DNA from: Nonomuraea rubra
GTDB taxonomy: Bacteria; Actinomycetota; Actinomycetes; Streptosporangiales; Streptosporangiaceae
Assembly: GCF_014207985.1 (NCBI RefSeq)
Contig: NZ_JACHMI010000001.1
Span: 9,159,001-9,223,000, forward strand
DNA: 64,000 nt
Direction of reading: 5' to 3'
Shown: piece after piece, positions 32,322-40,488 of the stretch
How positions within the stretch are numbered: position 1 is the stretch's first letter
Layout of the letters: every line of letters begins with the position of its first letter
The notes under the pieces: generated by a model
Database searches by the model: none
What the model was told of the DNA's origin: nothing
The model's input: only the letters and a program-made list of their open reading frames with translations
Translations under genes and position numbers: made by a program

Positions 32322-33839
32322 TCACTTGGGCTCCCCGCCCGCGCGCGCCAGCGTGCTGCGCCGCCTGCGTACGACCGGCAGCAGCACCGGCACGAGCAGC
32401 GACAGCGCCGCCGCGATCCAGAGCACGATCGTGATCGGCCCGGAGACCAGGATGGACGGGTTGCCCTCCGAAAGGATGAGCGCCCGGCGCAGCTGCTGCT
32501 CGGCGATCGGCCCGAGGATCAGCCCGACCACGGCGGGCGCCGGCGGGATGCCCGCCTCCCGCATGAGCAGCCCGAGCAGGCCGAGCGCGCACAGGACGAC
32601 GAGGTCCGCGGCGGTGCCGCCGGCCGCGTACGCGCCGAGGGCGGAGAACATGAGCACCGCGGCGTAGATCAGGTGGGGAGGGATGGTGAGCAGCCTGGCC
32701 CAGACCTTCGCCAGCGGGAGGTTGAGCAGCAGCAGCATCACGTTGCCGACGTACAGGCTGGCGATCAGGGTCCACACCAGCGGCCCCGACTCCTCGAACA
32801 GCGCGGGCCCCGGCTGCAGCCCGTACGACTGGAACGCGGTGAGGATCACCGCGGCGGTGGCCGAGGTGGGCAGCCCGATCGTCAGCAGCGGCACGAGCAC
32901 GCCGGCCGCGGCGGCGTTGTTGGCCGCCTCGGGCCCGGCGACCCCTTCGATGGCGCCCCGGCCGAACTCCTGGCGGTGCCGCGACAGCCGCTTCTCCACG
33001 GTGTAGCTGAGGAACGTGGGGATCTCGGCGCCGCCGGCGGGCAGGCTGCCGATGGGGAAGCCGAGCGCGGTGCCGCGCAGCCAGGCGGGCCAGGAGCGGC
33101 GCAGGTCGGAGCGGGAGAGCGTGGCGCGTTCGCGCAGCGGCTGCACGGTGGAGCGGCCGATGCCGGTCATGACGCGGGCGAACGTCTCGCCGAGCGCGAA
33201 CAGGGCGACCACGACGATCACCACGTCGATGCCGTCGAGCAGCGACTCCATCCCGAACACCAGCCTGGGCTGCCCGGTCTGGGAGTCGATGCCGATCAGG
33301 CCGATGGTGATGCCGACGAGGAGGCCGGCCAGGCCCTTGAGCAGGTTCGGGCCGAGGAGGGCGCTGACGGTGGTGAAGGCGACCGCCATCAGGGCGACGT
33401 ACTCGGGCGGGCCGAAGCCGGTGGCGAACCCGGCGACGGCGGGCGCCAGGAAGGTCAGGGCGACGGTGCCGATCGTGCCGGCCACGAAGCTGCCGATCGC
33501 CGCCGTGGCCAGTGCCGCGGCAGCGCGGCCTGCCCGGGCCATCTTGTTGCCCTCGATGGCCGCGATGATGGAGGCGCTCTCGCCAGGGGTGTTGAGCAGG
33601 ATCGAGGTGGTGGATCCGCCGTACATGCCGCCGTAGTAGATGCCGGCGAAGAGGATGAGCGCGGCGGAGGCCTCCAGCCTGAACGTGATCGGCAGCAGCA
33701 GCGCCACGGTGAGGGCGGGGCCGATGCCGGGCAGCACGCCGACCGCCGTGCCGATCGTCACTCCGATCAGCGCCCACAGCAGGTGCATCGGGGTCAGCGC
33801 GCCGGCGAAGCCCTCCAGGAGGAGCATGATCTGCTCCAT
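32322..33839 (-). CDS. tctA: Tripartite tricarboxylate transporter large membrane subunit
   Basis: A 505-residue, about 12-helix TctA protein, the secondary-transport channel subunit. Family motifs: [20 protein letters not shown] near residue 40, [19 protein letters not shown] near residue 70 and its inverted-repeat partner in the second half ([12 protein letters not shown]). It works with tctB and the periplasmic-type binder tctC encoded upstream (order C-B-A) to import citrate-like tri- and dicarboxylates using an ion gradient. Starts 1 bp after the tctB stop region. Confidence 0.93.
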   Translation of the reverse strand: MEQIMLLLEGFAGALTPMHLLWALIGVTIGTAVGVLPGIGPALTVALLLPITFRLEASAALILFAGIYYGGMYGGSTTSILLNTPGESASIIAAIEGNKMARAGRAAAALATAAIGSFVAGTIGTVALTFLAPAVAGFATGFGPPEYVALMAVAFTTVSALLGPNLLKGLAGLLVGITIGLIGIDSQTGQPRLVFGMESLLDGIDVVIVVVALFALGETFARVMTGIGRSTVQPLRERATLSRSDLRRSWPAWLRGTALGFPIGSLPAGGAEIPTFLSYTVEKRLSRHRQEFGRGAIEGVAGPEAANNAAAAGVLVPLLTIGLPTSATAAVILTAFQSYGLQPGPALFEESGPLVWTLIASLYVGNVMLLLLNLPLAKVWARLLTIPPHLIYAAVLMFSALGAYAAGGTAADLVVLCALGLLGLLMREAGIPPAPAVVGLILGPIAEQQLRRALILSEGNPSILVSGPITIVLWIAAALSLLVPVLLPVVRRRRSTLARAGGEPK

Positions 33840-33840
33840 G

Positions 33841-34365
33841 TCAGAACCCCCAGGGTCCGGTGGGCAGGGTGAGCCCGATGAGGCGGTCGAAGGTCAGGAA
33901 GGCCAGGGCCGCCAGCGCCCATCCGCCGGCGTAGAGCCGCCAGCCGTGCGGCGCGCCGAGCAGCAGGGCCGTGACGACGAAGAGGGCGGCCGAGGCGGCC
34001 ACGTACCCGATGAACGGGAGCACCGCGGCGAAGGCCACGAGCGCGGCGGCCAGCCCGCCCACCCGCAGCGCGGCGTGGCTGCGCAGCGGGTGCCCGCGGA
34101 CGGCCGAGCGCAGGTCGCGCAGGGAACGCCACATCAGCCAGAACCCGGTGAGCGCGAGCAGCACGCCGAGCGCGAACGGCATCACGGCGGGGCCCATCGC
34201 GCTGCCGTCGCCGGGCAGGCGGCGCGCGTCCACGATCATCACCGGCCCGGCCACGACCATGAGGCCGCCGAAGATCGCCGAGCTGAGCGCGGTCCTCCTG
34301 TCGCAGGACAGGTCCGGCTCCGGCTCGGCGGCCGCTGTGGCCTGCTCGTTCATCCCGGTGGTCAT
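33841..34365 (-). CDS. tctB: Tripartite tricarboxylate transporter small membrane subunit
   Basis: A 174-residue, four-helix TctB protein. After a polar N-terminus (MTTGMNEQ...) helices start at [18 protein letters not shown]; the [14 protein letters not shown] segment is typical. ATG 34365 overlaps the tctC stop (ATGA). The longer frame upstream is the antisense-free extension into tctC and is not used. Confidence 0.88.
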   Translation of the reverse strand: MTTGMNEQATAAAEPEPDLSCDRRTALSSAIFGGLMVVAGPVMIVDARRLPGDGSAMGPAVMPFALGVLLALTGFWLMWRSLRDLRSAVRGHPLRSHAALRVGGLAAALVAFAAVLPFIGYVAASAALFVVTALLLGAPHGWRLYAGGWALAALAFLTFDRLIGLTLPTGPWGF

Positions 34366-35366
34366 GATCGCCCCAATCCGATCTCCTTGAGAATCTGCGC
34401 CACCCGGCTCTGCTCCGACTTGACGAACTCCTCGAACTCCGGGCCTGCCAGGGTGGCGTCGCCCCAGCCCCGGTCGGCGAGCGCCTGACGCCACTCGTCG
34501 GTCCGGGTCATGTCGAGCAGCAGCTGCTCCAGCGCGCGTTCCTGCTCGGGCGTGATGCCCTTCGGCGCGACCACGCCGCGCCAGTTCTGCAGCTCCACGT
34601 CGAGCCCCGACTCGCGCAGGGTGGGCACGTCGGGCAGCGCGGGCAGCCGGTCCGGGCTGGACACCGCGAGTGCCCGCACCTGCCCGGCCTTGATCTGCGG
34701 CATGACCTCCGACACCCCGGAGATGCCGAGGGTCGAGCGGCCGGAGAGCAGGGTGGTGAGCGCCTCGCCGCCGCCGGAGTGGGCGACGTAGCTGACCTTC
34801 GCCGGGTCGGCGCCGACGGCCTTGGCCATCAGCCCGGCGAGGATCTGCTCGACGCCGCCGGCCGAGCCGCCGGAGATCGACACGGCCGGCAGGTCGGCGC
34901 GCATGGCCTCGGCCGCCGCCTTCATGTCCTTGAGCGGGGAGTTCGCGGCGACCACGACGACCTGGTAGTCGGTGGTGAGCCGGGCCAGCGGCACGGTCTC
35001 GGCGAGCGAGTGCGGCGAGTCGTTGGTCTCCACCGCGCCGATCATGATGAGGCCGGTCGTCATGAGCTGGCTGGGGTCACCGTTCAGCCGGACGAACTGG
35101 CTGAGGCCGATCGTGCCGCCCGCTCCCGCGACGTTGTACACCTCGCTGCGGCCGGCCAGGTCGCGCAGGGCGGCCTGCATCTCCCGCGAGGTCTGGTCCC
35201 AGCCGCCGCCGGGCGCTGCGGGCGCCATGATGCGTAGTTGCCTGCCGTCGAGCGCGCGGGCCACCGCGGAGCCGGCCCGCTGGTCGTCCGCCGGTGCCGT
35301 GACGATGAGCGCACCGGTCGCGAGCAGCGCGACCACGAGCGGGGCCCACCGCCTGATCGCTGTCAT
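34362..35366 (-). CDS. tctC: Tripartite tricarboxylate transporter substrate-binding protein
   Basis: A 334-residue extracytoplasmic binding protein of the Bug/TctC family. A signal anchor (RRWAPLVVALLATGALIVTA) is followed by the family hallmark IMAPAAPGGGWDQTSREM and NVAGAGGTIGL, which form the carboxylate-binding loops. No lipobox cysteine is seen. Start ATG 35366 follows a GAAGAG-type site; GTG 35378 is also possible. First gene of the tctCBA operon, divergent from tcuA across a 97-bp operator region. Confidence 0.9.
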   Translation of the reverse strand: MTAIRRWAPLVVALLATGALIVTAPADDQRAGSAVARALDGRQLRIMAPAAPGGGWDQTSREMQAALRDLAGRSEVYNVAGAGGTIGLSQFVRLNGDPSQLMTTGLIMIGAVETNDSPHSLAETVPLARLTTDYQVVVVAANSPLKDMKAAAEAMRADLPAVSISGGSAGGVEQILAGLMAKAVGADPAKVSYVAHSGGGEALTTLLSGRSTLGISGVSEVMPQIKAGQVRALAVSSPDRLPALPDVPTLRESGLDVELQNWRGVVAPKGITPEQERALEQLLLDMTRTDEWRQALADRGWGDATLAGPEFEEFVKSEQSRVAQILKEIGLGRS

Positions 35367-35410
35367 CAAGCTCTTCACCGCTCCCCGGATCCCGTTGTCA
35401 GAATTTATGG

Positions 35411-35426
35411 TGTACGACTGTATACA
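35411..35426. promoter_or_regulatory. GntR operator GTGTAC-N4-GTATAC in the tctC/tcuA promoter region
   Basis: Same dyad length and spacer as the site at the gntR promoter, with an embedded TGTATACA. It lies between the divergent tctC and tcuA starts, so one bound dimer could control both. Confidence 0.6.
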
Positions 35427-35463
35427 CTCACATGCAATTGAGAACAAGACTTTGGAGGACACG

Positions 35464-36933
35464 ATGCAACCCGACGAGTTCGACGTGGTGGTGGTCGGCG
35501 GGGGCAACGCCGGGTTCAGTGCCGCGCACGCCGCCGCGGAGCGCGGGCGCCGCGTTCTCCTGCTGGAGAAGGGCCCCGAGGAGGGGGCGGGCGGCAACAG
35601 CTACTACACCGCAGGAGCGTTCCGCGTCGTGCACGACGGGCTCGGCGGCCTCGCCGGCCTGCTCGACCCCGACGACCGGCACGCCGGCACCGTGCTGCCC
35701 GCGTACCCGGCGGCGGAGTTCGCGGCGGACATGGCCAAGGTCACCGGTGGTCGCAACGACAAGGCGCTCACCGAGGTGCTGATCGCCGAGAGCGCCCGGA
35801 CGCTGCGCTGGCTGCACGGCAAGGGGTTGCGCTTCCGCCTGATGTACGAGCGGCAGGCGTACCCGGGCGGCGACGGGCGGCAGATCTTCTGGGGCGGGCT
35901 GGCCGTCGGCAGCACCGGCGGTGGCAAGGGCCTGATCGAACAGCACACGCGGGCGGCACGGCAGGCCGGGGTGGAGCTCCGCTACGGCGTGCGAGCCCGC
36001 GAGCTGACGCTCGACGGCGGCCGCGTGACCGGTGTGACCTGGGAGGACGCGGAGGGCCGCGGCGGCGTGGTGCGCGCGGAGTCGGTGGTGCTCGCGGCCG
36101 GCGGGTTCGAGGCCGACGCCGGGATGCGCCGCGAGCACCTCGGGGAGGGCTGGCAGCGGGCGAAGGTGCGGGGCACGCCGTACAACACCGGTGACATGCT
36201 GGCGGCGGCGATCGCCGCCGGCGCGGGGACGCACGGCGACTGGGGCACCTGCCACAGCGTCGCCTGGGACGCCTGGCACGCGGAGAACGAGAGCAACCGC
36301 GAGCTCACCAACCGGCTCACGCGCGGCGGCTACCCGCTGGGCATCGTGGTCAACGCCGACGGGCGGCGCTTCCTCGACGAGGGCGCCGACTTCCGCAACC
36401 TCACCTACGCCAAGTACGGCGCGCGCATCCTCGCCCAGCCGGGCGGCGTGGCCTTCCAGCTCTTCGACGCCACCACGCGGCCCAAGCTGCGGGTCGAGGA
36501 GTACGACATGCCGGGCGCGTCCGTCGTGACAGGGCAGACGATCGAGGAGATGGCCGCGGGCATGGGCGTGGACGCGGCGGCGCTGCGTGGGACGGTCGAG
36601 GAGTTCAACGCCTCGATCGACCGGTCGGTGCCGCTCGACCTGTCCGTGCTGGACGGGCGCGCGGCCGCCACGACGCCGCCGAAGTCGAACTGGGCCATCC
36701 CGCTGGAGGTGCCGCCGTTCTACGCGTTCCCGGTGACATGCGGCATCACGTTCACCTTCGGCGGGCTGCACGCCGACACCCACGGCCGGGTGCTCGACGG
36801 CGGCGGCGACCCCATCCCCGGGCTGCTGGTCTGCGGCGAGATGCTCGGCGGCCTGTTCAGCGGCAACTACCCGGGCGGCACGGGCCTCACCTCAGGGGCC
36901 GTCTTCGGCCGCCGCGCCGGCTCGCTGGCCTGA
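35464..36933 (+). CDS. tcuA: FAD-dependent tricarballylate dehydrogenase
   Basis: A 489-residue flavoprotein of the fumarate reductase/succinate dehydrogenase flavoprotein family, subgroup TcuA, which oxidises tricarballylate to cis-aconitate. Rossmann motif DVVVVGGGNAGFSAAHAA, LLLEKGPEEGAGGNS, and the C-terminal GGLHADTHGRVLDGGG with GNYPGGTGLTSGAVFGR. ATG 35464 has GGAGG upstream. It is divergent from tctCBA, giving import plus oxidation in one locus. No tcuB electron-transfer gene is present nearby. Its last 42 bp overlap the converging TetR gene. Confidence 0.9.
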   Translation: MQPDEFDVVVVGGGNAGFSAAHAAAERGRRVLLLEKGPEEGAGGNSYYTAGAFRVVHDGLGGLAGLLDPDDRHAGTVLPAYPAAEFAADMAKVTGGRNDKALTEVLIAESARTLRWLHGKGLRFRLMYERQAYPGGDGRQIFWGGLAVGSTGGGKGLIEQHTRAARQAGVELRYGVRARELTLDGGRVTGVTWEDAEGRGGVVRAESVVLAAGGFEADAGMRREHLGEGWQRAKVRGTPYNTGDMLAAAIAAGAGTHGDWGTCHSVAWDAWHAENESNRELTNRLTRGGYPLGIVVNADGRRFLDEGADFRNLTYAKYGARILAQPGGVAFQLFDATTRPKLRVEEYDMPGASVVTGQTIEEMAAGMGVDAAALRGTVEEFNASIDRSVPLDLSVLDGRAAATTPPKSNWAIPLEVPPFYAFPVTCGITFTFGGLHADTHGRVLDGGGDPIPGLLVCGEMLGGLFSGNYPGGTGLTSGAVFGRRAGSLA

Positions 36934-37599
36934 TCCGGAGGCATCAGAGTCACCCTCAGGTGGCCTCCCCGGGCGGTCCAGGCCGGCCGCGAGGGCGGCG
37001 ATGGCCTGGTCGATCTCCTCGCGCAGGACGGCCATGGGCGGCGCCTCCTCGGAGTCGCCGGCGTGCTCCAGCCACCGGCCCAGCACCACGCGCAGCGCCG
37101 TGAGCGCCGTCGCCGCGCACAGCGCCGGATAGATCCCGGCCGGGGCGGGACTGAGGCGCCCGGTGATGGCGTCGGCGAGCGCCTTCTCCTGGGCGGCCAG
37201 CACGGCCAGCTCGTGAGGCCGCAGCGACGGCGTCCTGCGGATGAGCCGGCTCGCCCTGATGTAGTCGTGGCCGGCCGCGTGGTCCCGGTCGACGACGGTG
37301 AGCACCGCCTCGCGCAGCGCCCGCAGCACCGACTCGCCGGCGGGCCTGGCGCGGAACTCGGCGATGACCGCCTCCGCCCCGGCCGCGGCGGCCGCCACCA
37401 CCGCCTCCTCCTTGCTGGAGAAGTAGTTGAAGAACGTGCGCAGCGCGATGTCGGCCTCGGAGGCGATCTGCTCGACGGTGACGTGCTCCACGCCGTGTCG
37501 CAGCGCCAGCCGCAGGGCCGCCTCGCGCAGGGCGGCCCTGGTCGCCTGCTTCTTGCGCTCCCGGCGCCCGGTCACGGGAACGGGCTCGTTCAGGCCCAC
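36892..37599 (-). CDS. TetR family regulator of the P450 operon
   Basis: A 235-residue TetR protein. HTH: RKKQATRAALREAALRLAL and VEQIASEADIALRTFFNYFSSKEEAV (quoted as landmark EADIALRTFFNYF). GTG 37599 overlaps the P450 stop by 10 bp; GTG 37575 is also possible, and neither has a clear ribosome site, so translation is probably coupled. The C-terminal 20 residues are read opposite the end of tcuA. The perfect inverted repeat upstream of the P450 gene is its likely operator. Confidence 0.85.
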   Translation of the reverse strand: MGLNEPVPVTGRRERKKQATRAALREAALRLALRHGVEHVTVEQIASEADIALRTFFNYFSSKEEAVVAAAAAGAEAVIAEFRARPAGESVLRALREAVLTVVDRDHAAGHDYIRASRLIRRTPSLRPHELAVLAAQEKALADAITGRLSPAPAGIYPALCAATALTALRVVLGRWLEHAGDSEEAPPMAVLREEIDQAIAALAAGLDRPGRPPEGDSDASGSGQRAGAAAEDGP

Positions 37600-38903
37600 G
37601 TGACCGGCAGGGAGTGCACGCCGAAGATGAGCATCTCGTTGCGCAGCGGCACCTGGTCGGCGCGCACGGCAAGGCGCAGGCCCGGCATCCGGGTGATCAG
37701 CTCGGTCAGGCCCACCTTCATCTCCGCCCGGGCGAGCTGCTGGCCCAGGCACTGGTGGATGCCGTGGCCGAAGGCCAGGTGCGAGGTGCGGGGCCGGTGC
37801 ACGTCCAGGCGGTCGGGGTCGTCCCAGTGACGGGGGTCGCGGTTGACCTCGGGCGTAGCGATGATCACCGTGGCGCCCGCCGGGATCTTCACCCCGGCGA
37901 TCACGACGTCCTCGACGGCCACCCGGCTGACGCCCAGCTGGATGATGGACAGGTATCTCAGCAGCTCCTCGATCGCGTTGTCCATCAGCGCCGGGTCGGC
38001 GCGCAGCGCGGCGAGCTGGTCGGGGTGCTCCAGCAGCGCGAAGGTGCCCAGGCCGAGCATGTTGGCGGTGGTCTCGTGGCCGGCGCCGAGCAGCACCAGG
38101 GCCATGTCCGTGAGCTGGGCGTCGGTCAGCGGCGGGTCGGCGTCGTGGACGAGGCCCGACAGGATGTCGTCGCCCGGGTTCTCCCGCTTGGCCGCCACCA
38201 GGCCCTGGATGAAGCCGTACAGCTCGAGGCCGGCCCGCATCCGCTCGTCGTCGGGGGTGGTGGAGTTCAGCGCGATGGCGGTGCGCTCCTGGAACTCGGC
38301 CCGGTCGGCGTAGTCGACGCCGAGCAGCTCGCAGATGGCCAGCGAGGGGATCGGCAGCGCGTACGCGGGCACGAGGTCGGCCTCGGTGCCGTCGGCCCGC
38401 ATGGCCTCGATGTGCTCCACGGCGATCTCGCGCAGCCGTGACTCCAGCGCGCGCATCCGCCGGACGGTGAACTGGCCGGTCAGCAGCCGCCGCAGGCGCG
38501 TGTGCTCGGGCGGGTCCATGAAGACGAACATCCCGTCGGCGCGGCTGTCCACCTTCGGCGCGACGGCGGTGCCGCCCTCGCCGCTTCCTGAGGCGGCGGC
38601 GAGCTGCTCGACCTCGTGCGGCTGCAGTTTGGTGACGTCGGGGTACCGCACCCGGTCGGCGCTGAAGCGGGGGTCGGCCAGGACGGCGCGGGCCTCGTGC
38701 AGGCCGGTGACCATCCAGGTGGGGGCGCCGTTGAGGAGCTGGAGCGGCTGGACCGCTCCCTGGCCGCGCCGCTGCCGTACGCCGGGCGGCGGGTCGAACG
38801 GGCAGCCGCCCCGGTCCACCAGGTCCGCCGGCAACATGCGGCGGATCCCCGTCGGGGACTCCGTCACGCGCCGGCCGTCGGTCTGCTCGTCGGAAATCGC
38901 CAT
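37590..38903 (-). CDS. Cytochrome P450
   Basis: A 437-residue bacterial class I P450. I-helix oxygen-binding motif LLGAGHETTAN (about residue 255), K-helix ExxR as EELLR (about 300) and heme ligand loop FGHGIHQCLGQQLAR with the axial cysteine (about 365-372). These patterns resemble CYP105/CYP107 oxidases that hydroxylate macrolides, terpenoids or xenobiotics. No ferredoxin gene is adjacent. ATG 38903 is preferred over GTG 38909. Operon with the downstream TetR gene. Confidence 0.93.
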   Translation of the reverse strand: MAISDEQTDGRRVTESPTGIRRMLPADLVDRGGCPFDPPPGVRQRRGQGAVQPLQLLNGAPTWMVTGLHEARAVLADPRFSADRVRYPDVTKLQPHEVEQLAAASGSGEGGTAVAPKVDSRADGMFVFMDPPEHTRLRRLLTGQFTVRRMRALESRLREIAVEHIEAMRADGTEADLVPAYALPIPSLAICELLGVDYADRAEFQERTAIALNSTTPDDERMRAGLELYGFIQGLVAAKRENPGDDILSGLVHDADPPLTDAQLTDMALVLLGAGHETTANMLGLGTFALLEHPDQLAALRADPALMDNAIEELLRYLSIIQLGVSRVAVEDVVIAGVKIPAGATVIIATPEVNRDPRHWDDPDRLDVHRPRTSHLAFGHGIHQCLGQQLARAEMKVGLTELITRMPGLRLAVRADQVPLRNEMLIFGVHSLPVTWA

Positions 38904-38945
38904 CACCACGTCCTCGTCTCGATCGTCGCCGCCACTCTACACACG

Positions 38946-38985
38946 AAACGTGCACGACGCGCATCAATGCATGTCGTGCACGTTT
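38946..38985. promoter_or_regulatory. Perfect 13-bp inverted repeat (40-bp operator) between P450 and DUF3817 genes
   Basis: AAACGTGCACGAC-N14-GTCGTGCACGTTT. Each arm itself contains the 8-bp palindrome CGTGCACG, with centres 26 bp apart, so two TetR dimers could bind side by side. It lies 43 bp upstream of the P450 start and about 67 bp upstream of the divergent DUF3817 gene. Confidence 0.7.
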
Positions 38986-39051
38986 GTCCGATGAAGTCGC
39001 GGTCCTCTACAGCTTGTAGAGTGAGCGCGATACCGGGTGAAAGGGTGGATC

Positions 39052-39348
39052 GTGCTGCATTGGTTCCGGGCTGTGGCGGTGGCCGAGGCGTGCTCGTGGG
39101 CGGGCCTGCTCGTCGGGATGTTCTTCAAGTACGTGACCGAGACCGGCGAGCTCGGCGTGAAGATCTTCGGCCCGATCCACGGGGCGCTGTTCGTCCTGTA
39201 CGTGGCCGGGGTGCTGCTGTCGGCCCGGGAGGCGGGCTGGAGCCGGGGCGCGGTGGTGCTCGGGCTGGCCTGCGCGGTGCCGCCGTTCACGTCGCTGTGG
39301 TTCGAGCGGCGGATGGCGGCGCGCACGGCGGCCGGGCAGCTCGCCTGA
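39052..39348 (+). CDS. DUF3817 membrane protein
   Basis: A 98-residue protein with three hydrophobic helices and the DUF3817 signature: FRAVAVAEACSWAGLL, FKYVTETGELGVKIFGPIHG, then PPFTSLWFERR at the C-terminus. GTG 39052 is preferred because AAGGGTGG lies just upstream; GTG 39037 is in frame. A TAGAGT box is at 39017-39022. Function of the family is unknown. Converges with an SDR gene 5 bp away. Confidence 0.85.
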   Translation: MLHWFRAVAVAEACSWAGLLVGMFFKYVTETGELGVKIFGPIHGALFVLYVAGVLLSAREAGWSRGAVVLGLACAVPPFTSLWFERRMAARTAAGQLA

Positions 39349-39353
39349 CCTGA

Positions 39354-40130
39354 TCAGAGGGCCGGGAGCGGTGTCCCGGTCAGCTCGGCGCAGGCCGCGA
39401 GCAGGCCGTCCTGGAGGTCCGGGGAGTGGACCGCGGGATGCGTGTCGGCCTGGGCCTTGTGGTAGAGGTACGCGCCGCTCACCGTGGCGGCCGGCTCGCC
39501 GCTCACGGCCAGCCAGGCCTGGGTCAGGTGCGCCTGGCCCAGGTCGTCGGGCGCGCCGGGCCCGCCCATCTTCGTCGGGACCCACCCGGGCGTGACCGCG
39601 TTCGAGAGCACCTGCGGCCAGTGCCGGGCGACCGCGAAGGCCAGCAGCACGTCGTGCAGCTTGGAGTCCGCGTACGCCTGCGCCGGGACCCAGGCCCGCT
39701 TCTCCCACTGCAGGTCGGACAGGTCGGGGTCGCCGCTGCGGTGCATGCCCGAGCTGAGGTACACCAGCCGCCGCGGCGGCGTGACCAGCGCGGTCAGCAG
39801 GTACGGGGCCAGCACGTTGATCGCGAACACGTGGCTGAGCCCGTCGGCCGTCGTGATCTTGTGGTGCTCGCGGTACCCGACGGCCGCGTTGTGGATCACC
39901 GCGTCGAACGGCCCCGACTCGTTCGCCTGCCGCGCCACCGAGCGCATCTCCTCGATGCTGGACAGGTCACCGGTCAGCACCCCGGCGGCACCCGGGGCGG
40001 CGGCTCCGGCGTCGGCCGCCCGCCGCGCGTTCCTGGCGTGCAGCACGACCTCGTGCCCCTCGCCGATGAGCAGCTGGGCGGCCATCAGGCCGAGCCCGTC
40101 GGCGGATCCGGTGATCAGGACGCGTGACAT
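39354..40130 (-). CDS. SDR family NAD(P)-dependent oxidoreductase
   Basis: A 258-residue SDR. MSRVLITGSADGLGLMAAQ carries the TGxxxGxG cofactor loop, NAA replaces NAG (IHNAAVGYR), and the active site has YLSSGMH with AYADSK, where the usual YxxxK tyrosine is intact (Y-A-D-S-K). Its first gene neighbour upstream is the divergent kdp operon 189 bp away. Substrate unknown. Confidence 0.87.
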   Translation of the reverse strand: MSRVLITGSADGLGLMAAQLLIGEGHEVVLHARNARRAADAGAAAPGAAGVLTGDLSSIEEMRSVARQANESGPFDAVIHNAAVGYREHHKITTADGLSHVFAINVLAPYLLTALVTPPRRLVYLSSGMHRSGDPDLSDLQWEKRAWVPAQAYADSKLHDVLLAFAVARHWPQVLSNAVTPGWVPTKMGGPGAPDDLGQAHLTQAWLAVSGEPAATVSGAYLYHKAQADTHPAVHSPDLQDGLLAACAELTGTPLPAL

Positions 40131-40261
40131 GGGTCTCCTCGTTCGGGCAGCGTGAACATCGCAACGGCATCCTTCCCGTAGCAGGCCCGTCAATATTCGG
40201 CCTGGCGCCGTATGAAACCCGTCAAGAACGGCAAAACCCCTCAAATCTCGGCGTTTTCTGG

Positions 40262-40300
40262 TGATGCGGCCGCCGCGAGAGCGCGGCGGCGATCTCATCA
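40262..40300 (+). promoter_or_regulatory. Hairpin in the kdp operon leader
   Basis: A perfect 9-bp stem GCCGCCGCG-AGAG-CGCGGCGGC (40269-40290) is nested in an outer TGATG/CATCA pairing (40262-40266 with 40296-40300). It lies just before the GAGGAG ribosome site of the first kdp ORF, so it could regulate leader transcription or initiation. Confidence 0.55.
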
Positions 40301-40318
40301 TCGAGCCGAGGAGTGGGG

Positions 40319-40402
40319 ATGGCAGACGTCGTCTTCGTCGCCCTGACGATCGCGATCTTCGTGGTCTTCGGGCTGGTCGTGAAGGCGGTGGAGCGGCTGT
40401 GA
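40319..40402 (+). CDS. 27-residue membrane peptide leading the kdp operon
   Basis: Starts [20 protein letters not shown] and ends KAVERL: one hydrophobic helix with a basic C-terminus. GAGGAG lies 7 nt before ATG. Its stop overlaps the kdpF start (GTGA), so it is translated as part of the operon. It is not KdpF, which follows. Possibly an additional small subunit or a regulator of pump assembly; no function is established here. Confidence 0.7.
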   Translation: MADVVFVALTIAIFVVFGLVVKAVERL

Positions 40403-40488
40403 GCGCCGTGAACGCCACCGGACTCGTGGTCGTCGTGGCCCTGGTGATCTTCATGGTCGCGGCCCTGCTGTTCCCGGAGCGCTTCTGA
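40399..40488 (+). CDS. kdpF: Potassium-transporting ATPase small subunit KdpF
   Basis: A 29-residue single-helix peptide ending in the family-typical LFPERF. KdpF stabilises the KdpFABC complex in the membrane. GTG start overlaps the preceding small ORF, and the stop overlaps the kdpA ATG (TGATG). Confidence 0.9.
   Translation: MSAVNATGLVVVVALVIFMVAALLFPERF

Noticed and set aside
35367..35597. N-terminal extension of TctC from 35597
   Set aside because: It would run through the tcuA start and the operator; the signal anchor starts at ATG 35366.
40131..40318. c-di-AMP (ydaO-type) riboswitch before kdp
   Set aside because: A hairpin is present but I cannot find the conserved ydaO elements, and the leader is short. 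Left as an unassigned hairpin.
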